Positions 24,592 through 33,550 of a stretch of DNA of 64,000 nt are shown piece by piece (positions within the stretch are counted from its first letter, which is position 1; each line of letters starts with the position of its first letter). Position numbers and translations under genes: made by a program. This DNA comes from Deltaproteobacteria bacterium (lineage in GTDB: Bacteria; Desulfobacterota; GWC2-55-46): positions 18,744 to 82,743 of the forward strand of contig JACRET010000004.1 of the NCBI GenBank assembly GCA_016218105.1. The letters run 5' to 3'. The notes beneath the pieces are model-generated. The model ran no database searches and had not been told where the DNA came from. It saw only the letters and a program-made list of their open reading frames with translations.

Positions 24592-27057
24592 ATGCGCCCT
24601 CTTTTACCCGTCCTCTTAGCGCTCATGTCCGGGATCATCGCCTCCGGCAGGGTCGCAATCCCTGCCTGGATCTTGTACGCGTCCTTCGGGGTATTTTTGA
24701 TCCCTGTTTTTATCTCCTGTAAAAGATCTTTCCGGTTCAATCCATTGGTCATCATCCCTCCGTTTTTTATCTTAGGCGCGCTCATCGCTATCCCATATCT
24801 GCGCCCTTCTTTGCCTCCGGTCCACATCCTGAATTTTATGAACGAGGGCAAGGAGCGCCCCTCGGAGCTCAAGCCGCTCGGCACAGCTGTCGAGGGGACG
24901 GTTGTACGGGCGCCGGAGTTCGCCGGAAGCAGGATGAAGCTTGAGGTCATGTCAGAGCGTATCTTTAGAGGAGACAGATGGGTTCCGGCGGAAGGGAAGA
25001 TAATGCTGACGCTTCATGGCCACCGGTACGATATTATGGCAGGGGATTCCGTCAAGTTCGTGACGGAATTGAGAGAGCCCTGGAATTACGGCAACCCCGG
25101 TGAGTTCGATTACAAATCATGGCTTAATACCCGTGGGATATTCGCCACAGGGTTCATTAAAAATGGCATGCTTCTCGTTAAAACAAAAGACGGGGGCGGC
25201 TTAAGGCGCTATGTGGATTATTTAAGGGCGGATATACGGGGGTTTATCGACGGGCTTGACATAGGCAACAAGGAACCGTTGAAGGCCCTTATCATAGCGG
25301 AGCAGAGAGGGATCGACAAGGGGCTTAAAGACGCGTTTATAATTACAGGCACATACCATATCATCTCGATCTCCGGCCTTCATATCGGGATAGTCGTGCT
25401 CTTTTTCTATAAGATATTTCTCTTTGTATTGAAAAGGTCTGAGCGGCTGGCCCTCGCGTTTAATGTCCGTAAGATCGCGCTGGCGCTTTCCATAATACCG
25501 GCTGTTTTTTATGGTCTACTGGCAGGTTTTCCGGTCTCTACGGAAAGGTCGGTCATAATGGTAGCGGCTTACGCTTTTACGTTTATGCTCAACAGGGGAA
25601 GGGATTACCTCAATACCATAGCGCTGGCCGCCGTCGTTATACTCCTCGTATATCCTTATGCCATATGGGACATTTCCTTTCAGCTGTCGTTCGCGGCGGT
25701 GACGGCGATAGTATACCTTGCGCCGAGGCTCGCGCCCTTTTTTGTGATACCAGAGGACAAGCTGAAGACAAAAAGGGAGCTGTTTTTAACAAGAGTCTGG
25801 AACAAGAGGCTCCTTCCCGCGATACTCGTAACCGTCTCAGCCGGGATAGCGACAGGGCCGATACTGGCATATCATTTTAATATGCTTTCCCTGACGGGGA
25901 TCGCCGCCAACATAATCGCCGTACCCATATCCGGCGCGATAATCCCTCTCTTGTTCGTGTCGTCATTTGTCTCGTGGTTGTGGGCGTGGCCCGCCGCCGT
26001 CATATTGCACGCGGCCGATATCCTCTTTGAGTTGATGGCCCGGGTAATAAAGGCCTTCGCCTCGCTGCCGCTGTCATCTATAAGGGTTTCCACGCCTACA
26101 TTCATCGAGATGGGATTGTTTTATGTATTAATACTTGCCGCAATAAACATAAAGAGGGCGCGGGCGTATGCTTACGCGGCCTCTTTCGCGCTTATAGCCC
26201 TGTCTATGGATTGGGGATATTGGAATCTCTTAAAAAGAGGGGAAGGCGAGCTCAAGGTTACGTTCATCAGCGTCGGGCAGGGTGAATCCGGGCTCGTGGA
26301 ATTCCCCGGCGGCAAGCGTATGCTTATCGACGGCGGCGGCGTTTACAGCGCCGAGTACGATATAGGTGAAAAGGTTATCGCCCCGCTGCTCTGGTCTAAA
26401 AAGATAACGGCGCTTGATTATGTGGTATTGAGCCACGCGCAGCTTGATCATATGGGGGGGCTTAAATTCATAGCCGAGAATTTTGAGATAGGAGAGTTCT
26501 GGTGGAACGGCGACGGCGAGCTCGGGGCGCTTGAAAAATCGCTGAGCAATAAAGGGGTCAGGGTCAGGAAGGCCGGGGGGCTTTTTGGCGAGGAGATCTC
26601 CCGCTATAATATCGACGGAGTGAATATAGACGTCGTCCATCCGTTAAAGGATTACGGCTTTGACAAAAACAACATGTCTATGGTGATGAGATTGAGTTAC
26701 GGGAACGCCAGCGTTCTTTTTACAGGAGATATCGGCGAGGATGCCGAAAGGGAACTCTTGGGCTCCGACGTCCGTTCTACGGTCCTTAAGGCGCCGCACC
26801 ACGGCTCAAGAAAATCGTCCACGCCCGAATTCCTTGAAAAAGTAAGCCCGTCGATCATCGTTGTATCCGCTGGAAGGAAAAACGTATTCGGCTTTCCGCA
26901 CGAGGAGACGCTCGAAAGATATAGAAGGGCGGGGGCGGAAGTTTTCCGTACCGACAAGGACGGCGCAATAACATTCATAACGGACGGCGGCAACCACGCC
27001 GTTTCGGGTTATTTGACTGGGCAGGCGCCCTGGAGTATAATCAAACCATTCCAATGA
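24592..27057 (+). CDS. comEC: DNA internalisation competence protein ComEC/Rec2
   Basis: Inner-membrane channel that imports single-stranded DNA during natural transformation. 821 residues. N-terminal DUF4131 segment with helices and an OB-like soluble part (GTAVEGTVVRAPEFAGSRMK), the Competence domain with many helices (ISISGLHIGIVVLFFYK, GFPVSTERSVIMVAAY), and a C-terminal metallo-beta-lactamase domain (FISVGQGESGLVEF, LSHAQLDHMGGL, LFTGDIG, KAPHHGS). It reads as one intact frame. AGGAAA precedes ATG 24592. The DUF4124 gene follows after about 90 bp. Other competence genes are not in the window. Confidence 0.94.
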   Translation: MRPLLPVLLALMSGIIASGRVAIPAWILYASFGVFLIPVFISCKRSFRFNPLVIIPPFFILGALIAIPYLRPSLPPVHILNFMNEGKERPSELKPLGTAVEGTVVRAPEFAGSRMKLEVMSERIFRGDRWVPAEGKIMLTLHGHRYDIMAGDSVKFVTELREPWNYGNPGEFDYKSWLNTRGIFATGFIKNGMLLVKTKDGGGLRRYVDYLRADIRGFIDGLDIGNKEPLKALIIAEQRGIDKGLKDAFIITGTYHIISISGLHIGIVVLFFYKIFLFVLKRSERLALAFNVRKIALALSIIPAVFYGLLAGFPVSTERSVIMVAAYAFTFMLNRGRDYLNTIALAAVVILLVYPYAIWDISFQLSFAAVTAIVYLAPRLAPFFVIPEDKLKTKRELFLTRVWNKRLLPAILVTVSAGIATGPILAYHFNMLSLTGIAANIIAVPISGAIIPLLFVSSFVSWLWAWPAAVILHAADILFELMARVIKAFASLPLSSIRVSTPTFIEMGLFYVLILAAINIKRARAYAYAASFALIALSMDWGYWNLLKRGEGELKVTFISVGQGESGLVEFPGGKRMLIDGGGVYSAEYDIGEKVIAPLLWSKKITALDYVVLSHAQLDHMGGLKFIAENFEIGEFWWNGDGELGALEKSLSNKGVRVRKAGGLFGEEISRYNIDGVNIDVVHPLKDYGFDKNNMSMVMRLSYGNASVLFTGDIGEDAERELLGSDVRSTVLKAPHHGSRKSSTPEFLEKVSPSIIVVSAGRKNVFGFPHEETLERYRRAGAEVFRTDKDGAITFITDGGNHAVSGYLTGQAPWSIIKPFQ

Positions 27058-27149
27058 CCTTCCTGAGGCTATGGGTTATCGGAGCGTAAAGGCTTGCAAG
27101 TCTCGACCACTACATTGAACCCCCAGTGATGGAAAAAAGAGAACTGCCG

Positions 27150-27680
27150 ATGAAAATTCTCCGTTACCTTATATCCGCTTTGTTGGTACTTAACGCCTCC
27201 TGTGCCTTTGCCGCGCTCTATCAATGGCAGGACAGGGAGGGGGTTATACACATAACCGACAGGGCCGAAAAGGTGCCTGAACGGTATAGAAAACAGGCGA
27301 AGGTCATTGAGACGACCCCTCCGAAAGAAACGGAAAAAACGGAGACAATATTAAAGACCGAGCCTCCTCCGGCAAAGGACAGCGGAGAGGAGATATTTGG
27401 AGACCACACACTGGAGTGGTGGAGGCAGAGCTTATCGAAGAAAAGGACGGAATTAAGCTCGCTTGAACAGAGCATACTCGCAAAAAAGCAGTACATAGAC
27501 GTATTCGAGAGCGGCAGGAGGTTTGGCCAGATATTTTCTACAAGCGAGGTCGAGACCTATGAAAGGTATAAAAAAGAGGTCTCCGCGGACCAATTGAGGG
27601 TTTCAGAGCTTGTGGACGAATTGGAAGAACTCAGGAGGAAGGCGACCATCGCGGGCGTGCCCAGGGCAATAAGGGATTAG
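27150..27680 (+). CDS. DUF4124-domain exported protein
   Basis: About 176 residues from ATG 27150, chosen because the signal peptide begins there (MKILRYLISALLVLNASCAF, cleavage near FAA). The DUF4124 motif follows directly: LYQWQDREGVIHITDRAEKVP. The middle is Pro/Glu/Lys-rich (about 55-85) and the C-terminal third is helical and charged, probably coiled coil (SLSKKRTELSSLEQSI, LVDELEELRRKA). DUF4124 proteins are periplasmic and of unknown function. Starts at GTG 27126 or ATG 27129 are possible. Confidence 0.75.
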   Translation: MKILRYLISALLVLNASCAFAALYQWQDREGVIHITDRAEKVPERYRKQAKVIETTPPKETEKTETILKTEPPPAKDSGEEIFGDHTLEWWRQSLSKKRTELSSLEQSILAKKQYIDVFESGRRFGQIFSTSEVETYERYKKEVSADQLRVSELVDELEELRRKATIAGVPRAIRD

Positions 27681-27705
27681 TTTTGAGGTCTGACGGGGTG
27701 GGGAA

Positions 27706-27757
27706 AAACCCGAAATCTACTCGGGCTGCTCAAAAAGATTGAAGTTTTTCGAGCCGC
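27706..27757. terminator. Weak hairpins between convergent genes
   Basis: CCCGA/TCGGG at 27709-27725, then GCTCAAAAA against TTTTTCGAGC (about 27727-27756). Placed between two convergent genes, so probably terminators for both. Confidence 0.4.
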
Positions 27758-27760
27758 CTG

Positions 27761-28600
27761 TTAGAGCTTGATCTCCATGCCCGCCGCTACGGCGAAGCAC
27801 TTCATCCTGGAGCCTTTCTCTGCTACTATCTTCTTGCACTCTTCCTCGATCCTGTCCACTTCAATATCAGTCCTGTCCTGATTATGATGAAACAGTCCGA
27901 GCGCCTTTACCCCGGCGTCAAGCGCGAGGTTCAGGGTGTCGAGATATACCGAATGCCCCCAGCCAGCGGTTTCCTTATACTCTTCCCTGCTGTATTCCGC
28001 GTCATGGAACATGAGGTCAGCGCCTTTTGCGAACTTCACATACGCATCGTATATAAGCCCTATCGGATGATGGAACGTCAGCTCATTGTCGGTCAGGAAG
28101 ACGAACGATTTACCGTCTTCCTCAAGCCTGTAGCCTACCCCCTGATTCGGGTGGCTTAAGGGGATGGTGCTGATCTTTACCGATCCTATGGAGTAATTAT
28201 TATGCCCCATGCCCAGAAAAGATATCTGGGCGTTAATGTCCTCAAGCTCGATCGGGAAGTAAGGCGAGGTCATGGTCTTTGAGATTATGGATTTCAGCGA
28301 GTCCTGCGTGGGCTGCGGCCCGAATATCCTTATCTCGGTCTCTTTTTTGTAGATCGGCTTAAAGAACGGGAACCCTGAGAGGTGATCCCAATGGGCGTGC
28401 GTGAGGAGGAGGTTTATCTTACGGGCGTTTTCACGGAGGAGCTTATTGCCAAGCGCCCGTATGCCTGTGCCGGCATCGATGACGATGATGTCGCCAGCAT
28501 TGCTCACGACTTCGATGCAGGTAGTGTCTCCGCCGTACTTGTTAAATTCCTTACCGGAAACGGCTATCGACCCACGCGCTCCCCAGCATCTTACTATCAT
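27761..28600 (-). CDS. MBL-fold metal-dependent hydrolase
   Basis: 279 residues of metallo-beta-lactamase fold. It opens MIVRCWGARGSIAVSG, then GDTTCIEVV, the metal motif LTHAHWDHLSGFPFF (HxHxDH), HPNQGVGYR with a further ligand His, FLTDNE, a HDAEY segment, WGHS and LFHHNQDRTD. This family (Lactamase_B_2 type, WGxRGS start) is widespread in environmental bacteria and often sits with signalling genes. Substrate unknown; a phosphodiesterase or RNA-hydrolase activity is possible. AGGA precedes ATG 28600. Confidence 0.8.
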   Translation of the reverse strand: MIVRCWGARGSIAVSGKEFNKYGGDTTCIEVVSNAGDIIVIDAGTGIRALGNKLLRENARKINLLLTHAHWDHLSGFPFFKPIYKKETEIRIFGPQPTQDSLKSIISKTMTSPYFPIELEDINAQISFLGMGHNNYSIGSVKISTIPLSHPNQGVGYRLEEDGKSFVFLTDNELTFHHPIGLIYDAYVKFAKGADLMFHDAEYSREEYKETAGWGHSVYLDTLNLALDAGVKALGLFHHNQDRTDIEVDRIEEECKKIVAEKGSRMKCFAVAAGMEIKL

Positions 28601-28738
28601 GGGAGTCCTGCTATTTTTGAGTTTTTAAGATTCTTCTTCAAAGCCGGCCCGGCCCTTTTCAGAGTTAAATCCTGGATTCATGGATATTATAGTCCCGTAT
28701 TATATGAAGATAAGTGACTTTAGTCAACCGTATATTGA

Positions 28739-28853
28739 ATATGCACAGCGAGCGCATTCCCCGCGGCTTTCAGCGGGGTCAAGCGAGCGAATAGAAATTG
28801 TTTCTTTACATATTGAAGACTCTCCGCGGCAAGCCGCGGGGAGTCTTCAATAG
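28739..28853. repeat. Intergenic palindromic repeat, family B, copy 2
   Basis: Begins ATGCACAGCGAGCG, contains a CCCCGCGGC/AGCGGGG hairpin, then CAAGCGAGCGAAT and an A/T spacer, and ends with an 18-bp stem (28813-28830 with 28833-28850) closing on TTGAAGACTC/GAGTCTTCAA. It fills most of the gap 28601-28887. The stem could also work as a terminator for larC. Confidence 0.75.
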
Positions 28854-28887
28854 CCTGTTTTAGTACGTCGGGCTCCCTTTTCTATTT

Positions 28888-30072
28888 CTATTTCGCTTTG
28901 GCGGCGGCGGCTTTAGCGGAGTCCATTACTTCCTTTAAAGGGATTTTCTTCGCCTCGGCTATCTTTTTACAATCCTCGTACTCAGGCTGGGAATTTACGG
29001 TCTTGCCATTCCTCATCGATATCTTTACCCTGACAGTGCCGTATCCGGTCTTTACGCTGATGATCTTTCTTTCGAGGCAGTGCCTGTCCACGGGATAAGT
29101 CCTCACCCCGATAGAAGTGGATTCGGTAAATATGAGGTCAAGCAATTCTTCTTTTTTTTCTTCTTCGGCAAGGACGGTCAGAAGCATTCCGGGCCTCGAT
29201 TTTTTCATCTGAACCGGCGTGATGAAGGAATCGAGGGCGCCTCTTTCGATAAGTTTCTCCATAAGATACCCTGCTATCTGAGGGCTCATATCGTCTATAT
29301 TGGTCTCCATGATCAGGAGGTCTTTGCCAGGGCAGCTATCCTTGCCTGCTCCGGCCCCAGCCTCTCCGAGCATCACCCTGACGAGATTTGCCGATTCCCT
29401 GAAGTCTTTTTTCCCTGCGCCGTACCCCGTCCGTTCGATTATCATGGCGGGCATAGGGCCGAAAGAATCCGCGACTGTCTTGATTATCGCCGCCCCTGTA
29501 GGGGTTGTAAGCTCGAAGGGGATGTCAGACGAGGCGACAGGCGCTCCTTTGAGTATCTCAACCGTAGCTGGCGCCGGGATAGGAATCCTGCCGTGCATGG
29601 TATCGGCCACGCCTGAGCCGAGCGGAAGCGGTGAAGAGCAGACCCTGTCAACATTCAGTGATTTGATCGCTATTGCCGCCCCGACGATATCTATTATGGA
29701 ATCCATGGCACCGACCTCATGGAAGTGTACTTTATCAGCCGGTATGCCGTGGATCTTGCCTTCCGCCTCCGCTATGGTTTCAAAGATGGAAATGCTCAAT
29801 CCCTTAACGGCGGGAGAGAGAGAGCTCTTTTTTATTATCCCTTTTATGTCCTTGAAAGTCCTGTGGTGGTGTGAGTCGTGCATCTTCACGCGAAACGTCG
29901 TGCCGACGATCGAATGGCGGACTTCCTTGCCTATCTTGACGTCGATCTTATCCACGGTGAGCTTCCTAAGCTCTTTCAGGATCATCTTTGGGTCTACACC
30001 AAGATCTATCAAGGAGGCGAGGCACATATCCCCGCTGATACCCGTGGGGCAGTCGAAGTATAAGGTCTTCAT
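28888..30072 (-). CDS. larC: LarC, nickel insertion protein of the nickel-pincer cofactor pathway
   Basis: CTP-dependent cyclometallase that inserts nickel into the pyridinium bisthiocarboxylate cofactor used by lactate racemase and related enzymes. 394 residues in one frame; some lactobacilli need a programmed frameshift to join LarC1 and LarC2, but here they are continuous. Seen: YFDCPTGISGDMCLASLIDLG, a histidine-rich stretch HDSHHHRTFKDI, KVHFHEVGAMDSIIDIVG, LPLGSG, ELTTPTGAA and ETNIDDMSPQ. AAGGAAA precedes ATG 30072. larB lies 450 bp upstream on the same strand, separated by repeat A. larE and larA are not in the window. Confidence 0.93.
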   Translation of the reverse strand: MKTLYFDCPTGISGDMCLASLIDLGVDPKMILKELRKLTVDKIDVKIGKEVRHSIVGTTFRVKMHDSHHHRTFKDIKGIIKKSSLSPAVKGLSISIFETIAEAEGKIHGIPADKVHFHEVGAMDSIIDIVGAAIAIKSLNVDRVCSSPLPLGSGVADTMHGRIPIPAPATVEILKGAPVASSDIPFELTTPTGAAIIKTVADSFGPMPAMIIERTGYGAGKKDFRESANLVRVMLGEAGAGAGKDSCPGKDLLIMETNIDDMSPQIAGYLMEKLIERGALDSFITPVQMKKSRPGMLLTVLAEEEKKEELLDLIFTESTSIGVRTYPVDRHCLERKIISVKTGYGTVRVKISMRNGKTVNSQPEYEDCKKIAEAKKIPLKEVMDSAKAAAAKAK

Positions 30073-30158
30073 GTTTTCCTTGTTTCTCAGGATATTAAAT
30101 AACCGCTGTTTACTTACGCACCCTTGTGTTTGGGTAATACAAAAAACAAAACCTCACA

Positions 30159-30490
30159 GGGGCTTCTTCTATGTAGGGCCCGTTCCCCGAACGGGCCGGG
30201 ATGCCAGTCTGATAAAACCTTTTTGCGCGTTGCCACGCGCTTCCGGGGTATTGGCTCTGCTCGCTGTCGGCTCACTCCCTCCGATAGAACTGAAGCCCGG
30301 TCGTTCGCCTCCTTTATGCTCGCTACGCAATACCCCTGGTATTTTTTGAAGAACAAAATCTAAAAACGAAATTATTTGCAAGCGGAGCGAAGGAGTCTCG
30401 TTTAAAATCCCCCTCACCCTCCGCCCTCTCCCGCAAGGGGCGAGGGAACTATGTAGGGCCCGTTCCCCGAACGGCCGGGATGTGAAGATT
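30159..30490. repeat. Composite intergenic repeat, family A, copy 2 (inverted)
   Basis: Fills the gap 30073-30519 between larC and larB. The core 30219-30338 is the reverse complement of 22202-22318 at roughly 90% identity by eye. It is flanked by the same GGCCCG palindromes (near 30175-30200 and 30460-30480) and the GGCGAGGG-type block. Open frames here reflect repeat sequence and not genes. Confidence 0.8.
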
Positions 30491-30519
30491 CATCTCAAGA
30501 GACGGAATGAAGAAAGTAT

Positions 30520-31269
30520 TTACTCCCTGTTTATCAGGCTCGCCACGACCCCGGCCCCGAAGCCATTATCGATGTTTACAACCGAGATACCGGCGGCGCA
30601 GGAGTTGAGCATGGCCATGAGGGTCGTAAGGCCTCCGAGGTTCGCGCCGTAACCGACGCTTGTCGGCACGGCGATCACGGGCCTTGCTACAAGCCCTGAC
30701 ACAACGCTCGGCAGCGCGCCTTCCATGCCCGCCACCACTACAAGCACGTTAGCCGCCCAGAGGTCTTTCTTTCTGTGGAGCAGCCTGTGAATGCCCGCGA
30801 CACCCACATCATAAAGCCTCTGCACCTTGTTGCCCATGCACTCGGCTGTTATCGCCGCTTCTTCGGCTACAGGCACGTCGGAAGTCCCGGCGGAAAGGAC
30901 CAGTATCAAGCCCCTTCCAACCTCTTTTATCTCATGGGACTTGATAAAGACCGTCCTGGAGACGGCATCATACGCGGCCTTTGGAAAAGCCTTTTTCAAG
31001 GCCTTGCCTTTCTTCTCGTCGAGCCTTGTGATGAGGACGTTCTCTTTCCTCTTTAGCATGGAGGCGACGATCGCCTTAATCTGCGCCAGGGTCTTTCCCT
31101 GCCCGAAAATGACTTCCGGGAAGCCCTGCCTTAAAGACCTGTGCGTATCGACGGTAGCGAACTCAAGGTCTTCGAAGGGAAGCCCCTTAAGCTCGTCAAG
31201 GGCCTTCTCGATGCCCGCCTTCCCGTCCCTTACGTCTTCGAGGAGTTTTTGTAATACATGCACGTTCAT
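30520..31269 (-). CDS. larB: LarB, nickel-pincer cofactor biosynthesis carboxylase
   Basis: Carboxylates and hydrolyses nicotinic acid adenine dinucleotide in the first step of nickel-pincer cofactor synthesis. 249 residues. The N-terminal part has GFPEVIFGQGKTLAQ, and the C-terminal part resembles PurE (LVLSAGTSDVPVAEEAAITAE, VAGMEGALPSVVSGLV, PTSVGYGANLGG, NIDNGFGAG). It ends 447 bp before larC; the repeat between them may have split an original larBC operon. ATG 31269 has no strong ribosome site. Confidence 0.93.
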   Translation of the reverse strand: MNVHVLQKLLEDVRDGKAGIEKALDELKGLPFEDLEFATVDTHRSLRQGFPEVIFGQGKTLAQIKAIVASMLKRKENVLITRLDEKKGKALKKAFPKAAYDAVSRTVFIKSHEIKEVGRGLILVLSAGTSDVPVAEEAAITAECMGNKVQRLYDVGVAGIHRLLHRKKDLWAANVLVVVAGMEGALPSVVSGLVARPVIAVPTSVGYGANLGGLTTLMAMLNSCAAGISVVNIDNGFGAGVVASLINRE

Positions 31270-31365
31270 AGGGTAAAATTCCCTGGAGTTCTGCCGGCTT
31301 GCGGTTCATCTTAAGGTATATCAGAAAATGAGAGTATTTGGAAATGTAAATGTAAGGCGGCGGGC

Positions 31366-32967
31366 TTACGCCAGGAGCAGAACGGCCTTTGATATTATCT
31401 GGGGCAGATCCAGAAGGAACACGGGCCTGCCGTCGCTTAAGATGGTCGTCCCTGTCACCCCCCAGAGTCTTGATATCGGCGGGATCAGCGGCTTGACATA
31501 CGCGTCCATCTCCGCGCCGAAATCGTCCACCTTAAACCCGATGAAGCTTCTCCCCTGGGATACCGGGCCTTTGCTGTTTTCGACGACGATAACCGTATAA
31601 GATGGTTTTTCTTCCGGCTCTTCCATCCCCAGAAGCCTTCCAAGCCCGACAACAGGTATTTCAACATCGCCGAATGAAAGGACGCCGCCGGCGACCTCAG
31701 CGGAGCCTGTCTCGATTACCTTCTCGACCTTTGTGATAGGGAAGAGGAACAGCTCTCCGGAGATGCTTACGAGCAGGGCCTTTATTATCGAGGTAGTCCG
31801 CGGCAGCTCCATCCTTATAGTCGTCCCCTTGCCAGGAACGGAGTCTATCTCAAGCGCGCCCCCGAGCCCTTCCACCACCCCTTTGACCACATCCATGCCG
31901 ACACCTCTGCCGGATGTGTCGGTGACGGTATCGGCGCTTGATACGCCGGGGAGGCATACGAGCATCAGAGCTTCTTTCGGGGTCATTGCCGAAACCTTCT
32001 TCCCATCCAGTCCCTTCTCGACCGCCCGTTTTTTTATTTTTTCGGAATCTATGCCCCTGCCGTCATCCGATATCTCAAGGATAGCATGGTCTTTCCTGGT
32101 GTACGCCTTTAAAAGTATCGTGCCAGCCGCGGGTTTCCCGAGCTGAACCCTCTCATCCGGCGTCTCCAGCCCGTGGTCTACGGAATTTCTTATGATATGC
32201 ACCAGGGGAGAGCCCAGGTTTTCCAGTATGGCGCGGTCTAAACTGATATTGGCGCCCTCGATCCTAAGCTGTACTTCCTTTCCGCTCCTGTTTGACAGGT
32301 CCCTTATTACCCTGGGGAGGCCTTCGGTCAGATCCTTTATGGGAAGCATTCTGGCCGATAATATATTGTTGTGTATCGCGTTTATGGACTTGCCGAGCAG
32401 ATGCACCCCGTCCTTGAATTCGATCGAGCGCGAGGCATGCGATAATTCCTTAAAGGAAGAGAGCGCCATGAAAAGATCGCCGACCGTGGTAAGGAGGTCA
32501 TCGAAGACCTTGCCCTCCACCTTCATCATATGGGAGATCCTCAGCTCAGGCTCTCCTGCCCCAGCCGTCTCTTCCTGTCTTGTCTCCACGGGCCTGCCTT
32601 CCACGGCGCCCTTTATCTTCATCAGGAAGGGGGCTATATCGACGTCGAGCGGGATATCTTCCTCGACACGCATGACAAGGTTTTTAAGCGCGTCGAGGCA
32701 CTCGAAGAGGGTAGAGACAATCTCTTTTGAAGGCTGGATCGATTTACCGCGTATTTTGTCGAGAAGGTCTTCTTCGGCGTGGGCGAGTTTCATTATGGGT
32801 TCATAGCCCATGGACGCCGACATGCCCTTTATGGAATGATAATGCCTGAAGAGGTCGTCAACACCGGCAAAAGAACCCTTCTCAAGCTCAAGGAGGCCAG
32901 TCTCAATGCCCGAGAGGTGGGCATTCGTTTCCTGAAGGTATAAAGCTTTATATTTAGAGGTGTCCAT
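31366..32967 (-). CDS. cheA: Chemotaxis-type histidine kinase CheA (without P2 domain)
   Basis: Cytoplasmic kinase that phosphorylates a CheY-type receiver. Hpt domain first with HYHSIKGMSASMGY (phospho-acceptor His44), then directly a dimerisation helix pair (about 150-250) with the MLPIKDL segment, HATPase (NSVDHGLETPDER, DDGRGID, GRGVGMDVV) and a C-terminal CheW-like domain. The CheY-binding P2 domain is absent or very short, so the protein has 533 residues. It is the last gene of the MCP-cheW-cheY-cheA cluster but is separated from cheY by about 200 bp holding a repeat of family C. No cheR, cheB or flagellar genes are nearby, so a non-motility chemosensory role is possible. Confidence 0.93.
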   Translation of the reverse strand: MDTSKYKALYLQETNAHLSGIETGLLELEKGSFAGVDDLFRHYHSIKGMSASMGYEPIMKLAHAEEDLLDKIRGKSIQPSKEIVSTLFECLDALKNLVMRVEEDIPLDVDIAPFLMKIKGAVEGRPVETRQEETAGAGEPELRISHMMKVEGKVFDDLLTTVGDLFMALSSFKELSHASRSIEFKDGVHLLGKSINAIHNNILSARMLPIKDLTEGLPRVIRDLSNRSGKEVQLRIEGANISLDRAILENLGSPLVHIIRNSVDHGLETPDERVQLGKPAAGTILLKAYTRKDHAILEISDDGRGIDSEKIKKRAVEKGLDGKKVSAMTPKEALMLVCLPGVSSADTVTDTSGRGVGMDVVKGVVEGLGGALEIDSVPGKGTTIRMELPRTTSIIKALLVSISGELFLFPITKVEKVIETGSAEVAGGVLSFGDVEIPVVGLGRLLGMEEPEEKPSYTVIVVENSKGPVSQGRSFIGFKVDDFGAEMDAYVKPLIPPISRLWGVTGTTILSDGRPVFLLDLPQIISKAVLLLA

Positions 32968-32993
32968 CTGAGATCATATGAAAATTTATTTTT

Positions 32994-33136
32994 TTAACAG
33001 GCTGCTGAAAAAGCCCATCTGCTTTGTTGTCTTCGACGCTCGTCACTGCGGCGTACAGACAAAGTACGCCTCATCCGCAAACAAAGCCATTGAAGAAAAT
33101 ACAAGATCGCCTGCGATCTATCTGGAGGGCTGGAGG
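32994..33136. repeat. Intergenic repeat, family C, copy 1
   Basis: Begins TTAACAGGCTGCTGAAAAAG, continues CCCATCTGC ... TCGTCACTGCGGCG, and contains the GGCGTAC/GTACGCC hairpin (33050-33070). It sits between cheY and cheA. The same opening and middle blocks recur at 63857-64000. Confidence 0.65.
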
Positions 33137-33172
33137 GCTTTCGGATACCCCAGTGGGCTTGAAGCATACCGT

Positions 33173-33550
33173 TCATACAGCCTGATAGAGGGCGTTCAAG
33201 ACCCCCAAAACTTTTTTTTCGGAGAGAGGCTTGATTATGTAAGCGCTCGCGCCAAGCTTCATGGCCTCGTCCACTACGGGCTCGTAACCTAATGATGTGC
33301 ACATGACTATCTTAAGGGGCAGGTTTAAACGGGCAATGTCCCTCGCGGCCTCAAGACCGTTTTTTATGGGCATGACCACATCCAGTATTACGATATCCGG
33401 TTCAAGTGTCTTTGTTCGCTCCAGGGCCTCCTCGCCGTTCTCGGCCTCGGCTATGACCTCGAAGCCGCCTTTCAGGAGGATATCCTTGAGCAGGGTTCTG
33501 AAAAAGACCGCATCGTCCGCGATGAGCACTCTCTTAGGCACGCATTCCAT
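33173..33550 (-). CDS. cheY: CheY-like response regulator
   Basis: Single receiver domain of 125 residues: RVLIADDAVFFRTLL with the acidic pair, ILDVVMP with the phospho-acceptor Asp, VMCTSLG with the switch Thr/Ser, and YIIKPLS with the conserved Lys. All phosphorylation residues are present. The start ATG 33550 overlaps the end of cheW by 17 bp in another frame, indicating translational coupling. It is presumably phosphorylated by the adjacent CheA; the output target is unknown because no effector domain is attached. Confidence 0.9.
   Translation of the reverse strand: MECVPKRVLIADDAVFFRTLLKDILLKGGFEVIAEAENGEEALERTKTLEPDIVILDVVMPIKNGLEAARDIARLNLPLKIVMCTSLGYEPVVDEAMKLGASAYIIKPLSEKKVLGVLNALYQAV

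Noticed and set aside
24592..24640. comEC starting further downstream
   Set aside because: The first residues already match the DUF4131 membrane start and an AGGAAA site precedes ATG 24592.
28739..28853. CRISPR-like array from repeated GC palindromes
   Set aside because: The copies are single, dispersed and lack regular spacers; no cas genes are present.
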